From positions 6,257,501 to 6,321,500 of the forward strand of contig CAJFCV020000005.1 in NCBI GenBank assembly GCA_904066235.2: a stretch of DNA of 64,000 bases, read 5' to 3'. The translations under genes were made by a program, and so were the position numbers. This stretch comes from Bursaphelenchus xylophilus. Lineage: Eukaryota; Nematoda; Chromadorea; Rhabditida; Aphelenchoididae. The notes under the pieces were generated by a model, which had not been told where the DNA came from, ran no database searches, and was given only the letters and a program-made list of their open reading frames with translations. Positions 47,601-59,600 of the stretch are shown here, piece after piece (the stretch's first letter is position 1; each line of letters begins with the position of its first letter).

Positions 47601-50600
47601 TTTCTTCGACGTTAACGTCAACAAAACAAGAGGTCTCCAACGAAGAAGTTCCGGTCTTAATGATTAACCTCCATTCTCCTTTGTCCTCATGGGAACAATT
47701 TTTGATTTTCAACGCGAGGGTGTCTAAAGGATACTATTACTTATTCCTTCAGACTGCTTACCTTTTCTTTCCTCGAGGCTATATTTATCGGTGTTCCGAA
47801 TTCTGACTCCATTATGAAGCCACTTAACTTCAGTCCATTCTTCAGGAGTTGTGGCTACTTTAAGTACCAATTCTTCTTCTGAATTCACTTCTACATTTTC
47901 AAGATCCTCCAGAATCTTGGCTGCATGCTTTACTTTTTGCTCTGACTTCTCATTTTGATCCAATTTGGCCTGTTGATCCTCTTTTTCTGATTCCTCTGGC
48001 GATTCCTTCGAGCTTTCACTGTCTACTTGCCCGTCCCTTTCACTCTGGGCTGGCTTTGCGGACTTTTTCTTAAGGACTTTCTTTGGTTTTGTACCCTTGG
48101 GGGATGTTTGTTTAGAATCTTTCTGGGCATCCTCTCCAATCTTGATGTCACTTAACTCAGGTTGATTTGTTTGCTTCTAAAAAGAGGTTCGTAAAGTGTT
48201 GGCTTAACTTACTGTTACGGTGAGGGCGGCTTCTGACCAGCATTTGTTCTCCTTATCTTCGACTTCACATTTGTAAAGTCCGCTGTCATCCGACTGGACA
48301 CTAGTGATGTTGAGAGTGGCGACACCGTCTTCCAGATTACTGATGTACTTTTTGTTGCCTACAGTGCTAAAACGTTGTCCATCCTTTGACCTAAAGTTTA
48401 ATTAATCAGTTTAGTTTTATGATAAAAGTAGTCAAAAATGTTTGTAAAATATTTTACCAAAAGATGAAAGAATTTGGTGGGCATTGTTCGAAGGTGCAGG
48501 TAAAAATGGCATCTGCACCTTCAGGCACTGCGATGTCCTCCAATGGTGTAACTAGGGAGATTTGTCGCTCTGAAAACACATTATTTACAGTCATTCCGAA
48601 TTTAAAATTATTATAGTTTAATCTTATGTTCATTCATGTCTGCATTTTGTTTTATGCTCACGTAATTTTGCTTTTTATGATTTATTTAAGGCGGCCCATG
48701 GGTATCGTGCCTCTTATGATTTCAAGTATTCATTTCTTTCCCTGTTTTATAATGCATTTTGCCCATTTTCGTGAATTTAAAGACTTCAAAATCTGAAATT
48801 TGTGTCTGAGAATGGCCTCAACTTTTCAACGGTTTCGTTTTATTTTTCAGACCTAATGGAGAGAACAGTGTAAAAGATCCAAACCCAGAAAAGACCATGC
48901 CGACAATGTAAGTTTATTAATATCTGCGAGGCTTTATTACCTAATGGTCGGTTCTCTTTGTTCTCTTTTTTCCCTAAAACTAGAATTATTCAAATTGCAA
49001 CTTCTATTATACCTAACAAGTTTACAGTAACGAGAGAATGTGGTAAGTTCGACTTGACGTCAGTTTGGTTGCATGTCTTCAGAAATTTAATTACATTTAT
49101 GATAAGCCATGAACACCTCCTATTCAGCCGTGAATAGCCTTATTACAGTTTAGGCATGCAGCATTAAAAGTGGGGGTTTTACAGACAATCCTTTTAAGAT
49201 TTGGTCCATTCTCCCCTTATTGTTTTGGTTTCCTTTCCGGAAATGCATTACATAGATATGCGAAAAAGAGTGGTCCGGCATTTGGGGCACTTTACACTCC
49301 CGTGGAAATCATTACTTTCTTGATCTTATTAAATATGCCATACATAAGTAAAGGGTACGTTGAATGCGGATAAATGCGGGAATGTAATTAAATAATTCCG
49401 CTCATTAAGTGTCTGCTGTGGTCGGAATAGGAGTTTTGATGTGATGTCTACGTAAAATCCCCAAAATAATTGTTCTGGGATAAAATGCGAGGACAAACAA
49501 GGTTTGCTCATTAGAAAGATTTTTAGTTGAAGACCCTTTGGAAAGGGTCAGAAGGAACGAAGTATTGGCATGTCGCCTGGCTGTAAAGAGCCTAGCGACG
49601 ACAGTTTCAGTCTCATTAGCAAAGTCGGGAATGATCTCTTTTTGTAAAGGTTTGTGGTTTTTGTCCACCTTTTGTTTTAATATTCCTTGAAAATGGTTGA
49701 AATCTCATGGCCAAGTAAGTAAATTTACTGCAAATGCAGGAAGCGAGCTCTGGTGTTTCTAAAATTCGCGTATGAAAGAATAATATGGTACATCCCCAGG
49801 TTCCCAGGCGCATCCCCAAAGGTTTACGTTTATTTGTTCGTCTCGCCCATGTGCATTTTTTAAGGAAATTCTACGAATTTTGGCACAAGGATCAAATTCT
49901 TAAGTGCGATGACTTTTTCTGGGTAGGTAAAAAGGGGACCATGGCCGAGGCAATTTTATTATATCAACCGGTCCCATCCCTGGGCTCCGATTCGGTTCAA
50001 TTAACCCCAAAGCTGATGGAGAACAAACAGTCCTCGAGTTTGTGGGCCCGAGGTCTTTAGACTTCGTTTACTGCAAACATGACTTATGTTTGAACCGGAC
50101 CCGCGCCTTGGACTGATGAGCACTTGATCGGGACTTTAAAAAACTTGATGAAGAGCCATCGAGTTGTTGAGGAAACCTTTGAAGATTGGTATGCGCGATC
50201 CTTTGTCTCTTTATCCGTCTTTTTTAACATCCGAATTAATGTATTAGACATCCCGTTTCGAGCCGGCCCGGATCCTCTTCTTGGTCAGGGGACGAGAAAA
50301 AGAGTGACAACAATTTATGTCACTCAAAACCGGAACGCTTGACAGCTAGCGGCAGAAATGCGGTGGGCTAAGCAGCAACGGAATTAAACCCGACGGGTAT
50401 TCGGCATGGACGCAGTCAGTTGGGTAATATTTTCATTGCTTGCGTCGAGTTTTTGACGCTTTTCGTCCGCGAACAAGCAAGGCCAAATGGCCGTTGGATA
50501 GTGGAAGAGAGAACGAAAAGACCCAGCGGGCACAGCGGTTTTGCTGCCGTGGCGTTCAACTGCAATATATGTGTGTGTGCTCACGAAGGCTGTGTTATCA

Positions 50601-53600
50601 TCTGCTTATACTCAAGTCTGGCAACGGAAGGGTGTGGCATTCGCTTTCGGCATTGAAAGTGCCGTCTATGTCGGCTCGATTCGACGACTTGTGTGACAGT
50701 GCACCCAGGTTGTGCTGTTGCAGATCTAATTAGTGGGCTCCCCCTTCTTTATTAGCTCTAATATTCTAAGGATCAGTCATGACTTGCGCAAGCATAAGTC
50801 TTACTTGTCTCAAACCTGGCCAGTAAGAGTGCAGATGAGAGGGTTAATTTTCATTGTTTTAGGGTGACAGGAAACATGATTAGCGGGGCGGCCCAACAAC
50901 ACAAAAAGAGGTTGATCCCGCTAAAGAAGACCGATGCCATGCATCATGCTGATCGGCGGAATGGAAAGCTCCTCGATGAGATCTATTCCAATGGTACTAA
51001 CGTATTCCAGGTATGCGCGGCGCCATCAATTATTCACTGTCATTTAGCATGTATTCCCGCGAAAACTTAATGATTCGGACGAGCCCGAGTTTCTGCGGCT
51101 AAACATTGGCGGTTCTCCGTATCTAATTCTGGTCGAGGCCCTTCTTCGAGCTGATGTCAACACAGGTTTCCTCACAAAATTCGTTCAATTAACCCACGAG
51201 GCTCGCTTACGAGTAAGATGACAATCGAAAGCATTATTTTTAGGTGGCCGATGCGTATTTAAGTGATGAAAATATGTACTTCTTCCAAAGATCTCCTCAA
51301 TCATTTGAAGCTATCTTCCAATATTACGCAACAGGTGTGATACATCGACCGCCAGAAGTGTGCCCTTCTGCGTTTCTGGCCGAATTAGATTTTTGGCGGA
51401 TCCCGTCGTCGTATGTGGGCTCGTGCTGTGCAGAAATAGTGCCTCGGGAAAAGCCGGAAGAAAAACCGGAAGAAAGAGTAAGTCCGAAATCTTGTTATTA
51501 TGTTGTTAAACTAATTAGCTACATACAAATTTCATCAAATTACAGAGTCATTCTTTTCCAACTTGCATAATATTATTAAAACCCCTGTTATCTTGCAGAT
51601 CGATGACAACACATTCGATAATCTAATTTTTGGAAAACTTCGAAGAAGGATGTGGACGTTTTTGGAGAGGCCGGGCTCCTCATTCCAAGCCAAGGCATTT
51701 GAGCTCTCTTCCACGTTGTTTGTCGCCATTTCAGTGATGGGATTGAGTTTCGGGACGATTCCCGAGTTCCAAGTGAGGAGGAAGTCCCCGGCCAACTAAT
51801 GTTTCAGGTCATTTATCGTATGCCACCCCATAATGAAACGATCATCCTACCCAATGGAACGGTCGTGGTGGTGGAGAAGGTCGAAGAAATCCGGATCGAA
51901 CATCCGGCGTTTGTGTTCACGGAGCGGATATGCATTGCATTTTTTACCGTAGAATATTGCCTCAGGATGTTTGCGGCTCCACGAAAGATTCGATTTGCCA
52001 TAAAAGCACTGAATCTAGTCGACTTGCTGGCTATTGTGCCATTCTACCTCGAGCTTTTACTGACATTATGTGGAGTCGACGACCGGATGTTACGTGACCT
52101 TCGATGGGCTTTTCTAGTGGTCCGAATTCTCAGGGTCCTAAGGGTTATTCGAATTATCAAATTGGGGCGATTCAGTTCAGGCCTTCAAACCTTTGGGATG
52201 ACTCTCCAACGGAGTCAAAAACAACTTCAGATGATGACAATAGTGCTTCTAACGGGTGTTGTCTTTTTCTCAACGATGATTTACTTCCTTGAAAAGGACG
52301 AGGAGGGAACCCCCTTTACCAGCATACCTGCGGCGTACTGGTGGTGTAAGTCGGCTAATTAAGAGCTTGATAATCCTTTTACTTTCAGGTATCGTTACCA
52401 TGACAACGGTAAGTTAACAGGATTCTTATTCATAAAAGTTAAAGGTGGGTTATGGAGATGCGGTGCCGGCAACAACCTTTGGCAAGGTCATAGCTTCAGC
52501 GGCTATTATGTGTGGTGTTCTGGTAAGCGCATAAACGTATGTAAAATTTCCTAAGGTACTTGCCCTCCCTATCACCATAATCGTGGACAACTTTATCAAA
52601 GTTGCGCAAGACGAACAACAGCAGGAGCAAATAAAAGTAAGAATTTACCTTTATTTTCAACCTATTTCGTATACCATATGCTACGTAATATAATTTCAGG
52701 AAGACGAAGAGTTACTGGATTAAATAATGTAAAAAGTTGGTTCAAATGCGGGCGTAAACATTATCAGAGATTCATTTTTAGGATATTTGTTGGTACTTGA
52801 AAAGTCGAATAAACTTTTAAGTTTTAGGCTTGCTGCAATTATTTTTATAACGACTTCCCTAGATAATCTTTCAGAAAAAAATTTCCACCCACCTGTGGGC
52901 CCTTTTATCTGTTCCTCCTCCAGTTTTACTGACTTCTTTGTCCTCTTTTTCAAGGGCTTGGCTGGCTGAACTTCTGGCTCCACCATTTTCAAGCTTCCGT
53001 TAGCGGTTTCTTCGCCTTTGTCTTTGATGGCGATGGGTTCGATTTGAGTGGGTGCAGATTCTTTACTTGGTGCACTCCTCGCCTCGACAAACTTGGCGAT
53101 GATGCGATACACATAGTTTCCTGGTTCTGAGATGGACATATCCACAAACGAATTTCTGTCTGTACTAGCAATTTCCAGCCAGATGTCCTCATCTACTTTC
53201 CTGCGTTCAATTGCATACAGAGTGACATTCTCCACTGCTTTCCAGGAAATGTGAACTTTTTTCTTGTCATGCACAACTTTAGGCGTTTCCGGCGTCTCGG
53301 GTATGTATATGGAGCTAATTGGTGTGATAGAGCTGACGGAAAAGTCTTCTGAATCTTCTGAAGGCGTTATGACGTCAACATGTTCGCTTCCTTCACTTCG
53401 GCCGATGTCGTTAACCCCCACGACGCGGAATATGTAGATCTCATCACTGAACAAGTCGTCGCAGATCAATCGGAGTTGTTGATGGTTGCGAACACGGCCC
53501 GAGTTGCGCCATCTTGTGTGTTCTGGAGTCTTTCTTTCAACTTGGTAGTACTCAACTGGGGCGTCCTCATCTTCTGGGCTGGGATCAAATGTGATCTCCA

Positions 53601-56600
53601 CAGTAGTGGGGGATAATACCTTTGCTCTAACGTTTCGTGGAGGGGATGGGGCACTTAGAACTCTAACTCTGATCTTTTTGATCTCTTCTCCAGCTTCATT
53701 CGTGGCTCTCACACTAAGAATTCCGGCATGATCTTTGGAAACGGATTGGATTCTGATGTGAATATGGTTCTCATCAAAATCGTCGATACTGGCAAAGTGT
53801 CTAAGAGTCTCTTCATTCAGCATGGCCTCCACACGAGGATGAGGGAATCCATCGACGTTAATACTAAACTGCAAGTCCTTGCCGGCCTCAACTTCGATTT
53901 CATCCGACTTTATCTCACGTGAGAATGAGAGTTCTGGAAGTACTCGAAGATCCAAGTGAGCTGGAGCACTTCTCTCTCCGTTTGGTAACTCAAGCACGTA
54001 ATCACCAACGTCCTTCTCATCCACATTTACAATCTCAAGAGTTACTTTGTTGTCTTCATTTATGACAAAGTACTTGGATGATGGCTGACTCAGTTCGACG
54101 CCGTTTTTAAACCATGCGACATCTTCTGCAATACCCGTCAACTCGCAAGTAAAACTAGCGTGTTGGTTGAATTGGCTGAGAATATGGTCTTGAGGACTGA
54201 ACTTGATATGCGTAACCTGCTTCTTCACGTGGACTCTGGTCCTGGCTGTACTTCTCTCATCCGTGGTCTGACAAACATATTCACCCGCATCTTCGGGTGC
54301 TAGATCATTGATTTCAAGACGTCGCAAAGCCCCAGATCGGAGAATATGAAGTTTTTCTGTGGGTTTTATAGCTCTCCCATTTTTAAACCACTGGACAGTG
54401 GCGTCCTCGTCCGAAAGTTCACATTCCAGGACTAGGTTTGACTTTTCAGACATCTCGATCCTCTCCGCAAATGACGCGAGGAAGTGGGCCCGAACATCAC
54501 CGACTTCGACGTTTCCTTCCGAAACATCTGTGCCATGGTCGTTTACCACTTTACAAGAGTATGTACCAGCATCTTCGGCGGAGACTTCACGAATGATCAG
54601 AACACTCATGAATCCTTCGTTGCTTATCTGAAACAGCATAATGCGTGACTTTCTTGACATAAATCTTCAATGTATCTGAATGACGACACCTACCGACACA
54701 TCGTCAGTTTCAGGGATGATCTCACGGCCATCTTTCAGCCAAATGTAACTTGGCGCAGGTTCTCCGAGCGCATGACATTCCAATCTCAACTCGCGTTTCC
54801 TGGGAATATTCTGGTGCCGAAGGGGTTTGATGATTATTGGTCTCTCGGCGGCTAAATTGTCAGCATTAAAGGTAAATTACGGCAACTTTCCATTATGGGC
54901 AGATTTCTGAAATCCTTGCAAATATCCTTAGCACACCTGTATCATTGTAAAAAATGTGTATCGTATTAGGTCTAGAAGTACGTAAGACTCCGCTGTTTTT
55001 TAAGTTTCTTATTTCTTTACATTATGAAATCAATTTTTGCAATCCTGCTTGGATCATCTGAAAGCCCATGACGTAATAAAGGCTTAATACAAAAATTTAT
55101 TTTATTCAACTTCAAAAAAAGTTGATTCGGGCCAAAAGCGAGATCGAACCCATGCGGCGTCAGCCTCTTGGTTTCTAGACTTCGGCACTAGCCACTCGGC
55201 TACACCGCTCTCTTCCGGACGCAGACACTTTTATGGCGGTACCTACTTTTCGACGGGACATATCTCACAAGGAAAGTACTTTTATGGGGGCTCCTACTTT
55301 TTGATGGGACATATCTCAAAAAATCAGAAAAAATGTGCTGATCAAGGATATATAAATCTTAGCTGCCCATTTTAGGTTTTTAGGGGTGAAAACTCAGTCG
55401 GAAGATGACTTAAAGTACTATATAAACCCCTTTTTGCTCAATTTTTCACAGGTTTACAATTTTTATTTTGGCTTAGAATGATGTTTATTGAGTTTCTAAG
55501 ACGTAATAAATCAGGTTTGGCACAAAAATTTATTTTTCAGACCTTCAACTTTAAAAAAAGTTACTTCGGCCCAAAAGGGAAATCGAACCCGTGCAGCGTC
55601 CCCCCTCTTGATTCCCAGACTACGGCACTAACCACTCGGCCACACCGCTCCGAAGGAAGAAACCGACTGCGCTTTTTATCGTTTCGAATGCCTGCGCCTT
55701 TTGTAGGGAATTTAAGCCAGTTTTTGGGCATTTTCACCCCTAAAAACCTAAAATGGGCAGCTAATATTTATATATCCTTGATCAGCGCATTTTTTCTGAT
55801 GTTTTGAGGTATGCCCCGTCAAAAAGTAGGAGCCCCCATAAAAGTACTTTCCTTGTCAAAAAATGCGAAAAATCGTGCTGATTAAGAATATGTTAAAATT
55901 AGCTGCCCAATTATGTGTTTTAGGGGTGAAAAATCAATTGCAAGTTAACTTAAAGTCCTATCAGTCTGTCGGGAAAATAACGGCGGGTCGTCGCGCCTTG
56001 GAATCTCCCATCATCGCTTTGCAACGGCGGCCGCACCTGGAGATTTGGCGCGTGATAGCGGTGAGGCAAGACATTTTGATGTAAACCCCTTTCCGCTTAA
56101 TTTTTTTACAGGTTTACAAATTTTATTTTAGCACAAAGTGATATTTATTGAGTTTCTAACAACAGACGTAATAAATAAGCCTTGGTACAAAAATTTATTT
56201 TTTTTAGACCTTCAATTGACACGCATTTTTTGCAAAGATACAGTGCTATGGATATTTCAAGGATTTCAGAAATCTGCCCATAATGGAAGGACACATGACA
56301 AGTAAACAAAAAACAAGTCTGTAAAACCTCACCGGAAACCTTGACTGGTGTTGTTTCGGCCGTTGGAGGGCCAACGCCAAGTTCGTTCTCAGCAGCAACC
56401 TTAAAGATGTAGCTGACTCCTTCCTTCAAGTCGCCGACGAATACATTGGTCTCCTTGGTGTGTATCTCATTCCAGATAATGCTATTCTCGGATTTGTAAT
56501 AAACAATGTAAGAAACAAATTTATCCTCCGAATGTTCCAGAAGAGGAACCCAGTTTACAGTAACAGCGTCTAGTGCAGTCAAAGTCACATTCAAATCAAC

Positions 56601-59600
56601 TCCTTCCATAGTTGGAATATCTAAAGAATAGTTAAAATTAAATAAGGTTAAGACTTTAGAAAAAGCCAAATAATAACATCCTTACCGTGGATCTTAGGCG
56701 CTTTAACGGGACTGGAGCTGACTTCGGTAACTGAACGCAACCCGGCTTCATTTGTAGCTTCAACTTTGAATTCATAGGAAACCCCTGGCTTCAGTAGATT
56801 CTCAACATGGAACGCGTTTGTGAAGACAGGGTCTAAGTTGACCTTGGTCCACTTGCCGCTGTCCTCTCTCATGTAAACATCATAGCAATAGATTGGAGAG
56901 CCTCCATCTTCAGTAACTTCGTCCCATTGCAGGAAACAAGACTAAAGACATTATTTAAAAAATTTCTCACGTTCACTTGCCTTTGTGCTGAGATGCAAGA
57001 CCTCAGGTGGGCTGGTTGGGACCGGAGCAGTATAGGGGATACCCGTAGTGATGCCGACGGGCTCACTGAAGTCTCCTACTCCAAATTTGTTCACTGCAGC
57101 TACTCTAATGAGGTATTCAGTCTCCATATCGAGGTCATCGATAAACATTTCCTTGCTTCGGCCAGAGCTCTGGCCGACTTTTTGGAACACTCTTCGGTTC
57201 GCTTCTTTCTTTTCTACAACGAAAGACAGGACCTGAGCACCACCGTCATTGTCAGGCTTATCCCATGTCACAGTGGCAAAGTCATCTCCAACTTCTTTAA
57301 CATAAATGCTGGTAGGCGCACCGGGAACATCTAAATTCAATTAGATACACTTAAAGCACAAACAATACCTTTGACAATTGCATTTACAGGGATGAGATCT
57401 TCGCCATATTCATTGGAAACTTTGATTTGATACAACCCAGCGTCCTTCCTGGTCACATTTTTTCGTGTTATGATCAGTGTATCGTCGATGAACTCGAAAG
57501 ATGTCCTGATATCCGAGAATAAGCTTTCATCACCCACTACTACGTCGACATCTGGCTCCGGTTTCACCTTCATTGGAATTGTAATCTTCAGATCCTCATG
57601 CGCTTCAGCTTCGACATACTCTGGGTACCGAGTCACAACTGGTCTTCCATGGATGTCAAAGAGAGTCGAGCATTCAGACTGATCAGCCATCACAGAGAAT
57701 CGACCAACCATCTCATAGCTAGGCTTCAATATCTGGAGGGCTTGTATCGTTTTCTCATCAATAATGCGGAATGTTGGGTCATGCTGGTCAACCGGAATGG
57801 AGTTGAAGTACCAAGTCACCTTCTCGGCAACATGCGATAACACGACGCTCAGTGTGCATACCTCACCCAGCTTTGCGGTTGTTCTGTAATCGAGTTTCCT
57901 TTCGAACTCAACGGGAGTTTCATCGACCATAATAGTAGAGGTGGCAGACGTGTCGTTAAAAGTAACTGTTATTTTTGTGTTTGAATCGTCGGGAACAATA
58001 TCCCGGACAACCAGTCGACGGAGATAACCGAAGTCATCAAACGAACAACGAGGATCACTCGATGTCGGCTTTCCATTGATTAACCATTCAACTCTGTCGT
58101 CCTCGTTATAGAGCTCGCATTCAACAACAACTCGATCACCTCGGAAGGCGTAAATAACATCGTCAGGCATGCTGACGAAGCCCTCGCGTTTCTTGCGTTG
58201 CCTGGTATAGTCTATTCTCTCGTACTCGAACTCTCTTTCTTCTTTCACAACTATTTTGTTGCCTTCTGGAAGTCCCTCCTCTTTAAATGTCGGAGCCAAC
58301 TCAAAAGTTGTTTCGTCAGCCAGCTTTTCTTTAGCGTGTTGATGTTCGTCACTTTCCCATTTTATTTCGTTATTGTCATCGTCGATAACAGCGCCTCGCT
58401 TTTTCTTCACCACTCGTTTCTTCTTTGGTTTGATTGGTGCCATTTCTTCGTCTGCTGTCTGAATATTACTTTCGGCAGGAGGCTCTATTCCTTGTTCACC
58501 AGTCTTGGGGTCTACTGTCGTAGCGCTTCGAGTAGCTTTGTCATCTCGGGTTTTTGTTCCTAATTCGTCGGTTTCGAGGCCACCTTTACCTGTTTCGTCA
58601 ATGCTTTTCTTGACTTCGGCCTTCTTCTTGGCCTCTTCCTCGGCCTTCTTCTTATCGGCTTCGGCCTTCTTCTTGGCCTCTTCCTCGGCCTTCTTCTTAT
58701 CGGCTTCGGCCTTCTTCTTGGCCTCTTCCTCGGCCTTCTTCTTATCAGCTTCGGCCTTTTTCTTGACCTCTTCTTCTGCCTTCTTCTTATCGGCTTCGGC
58801 CTTCTTCTTGGCCTCTTCCTCGGCCTTCTTCTTATCGGCTTCGGCCTTCTTCTTGGCCTCTTCCTCGGCCTTCTTCTTATCAGCTTCGGCCTTTTTCTTG
58901 ACCTCTTCTTCTGCCTTCTTCTTATCGGCTTCAGTCTTCTTATCAGCTTCGGCCTTCTTCTTGGCCTCCTCTTCGGCCTTCTTCTTATCGGCTTCGGCCT
59001 TCTTCTTGGCCTCTTCCTCGGCCTTCTTCTTATCAGCTTCGGCCTTCTTCTTGGCCTCTTCCTCGGCCTTCTTCTTATCAGCTTCGGCCTTCTTCTTGGC
59101 CTCCTCTTCGGCCTTCTTCTTATCGGCTTCGGCCTTCTTCTTGGCCTCTTCCTCGGCCTTCTTCTTATCAGCTTCGGCCTTCTTCTTGGCCTCTTCCTCG
59201 GCCTTCTTCTTATCAGCTTCGGCCTTCTTCCTGGCCTCTTCCTCGGCCTTGTTCTTATCAGCTTCGGTCTTCTTCTTGGCCTCTTCCTCAGCCTTCTTCT
59301 TATCAGCTTCGGCCTTCTTCCTGGCCTCTTCCTCGGCCTTGTTCTTATCAGCTTCGGTCTTCTTCTTGGCCTCTTCCTCGGCTTTCTTCTTATCAGCTTC
59401 GGCCTTCTTCTTGGCCTCTTCCTCGGCCTTCTTCTTATCAGATTCGGCCTTCTTCTTGGCCTCCTCTTCGGCCTTCTTCTTATCGGCTTCGGCCTTCTTC
59501 TTGGCCTCTTCCTCGGCCTTCTTCTTATCAGCTTCGGCCTTCTTCTTGGCCTCTTCCTCGGCCTTCTTCTTATCAGCTTCGGCCTTTTTCTTGGCCTCTT

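Larger units (their letters stand above)
54852..56332. other. Titin intron rich in dispersed repeats
   Basis: 1.48 kb between the third FN3 exon and the next Ig exon. Nearly all of it is repetitive: two tRNA-like units, segments of the sequence family seen in the 38.6-40.1 kb foldback element in both orientations (about 55250-55400 and 55690-55860), and a MITE-like insertion at 55966. Confidence 0.7.

Noticed and set aside
49170..50740. Several short frames on both strands upstream of the channel gene
   Set aside because: None shows a domain, and none matches a kinase or titin exon; treated as intron and promoter.
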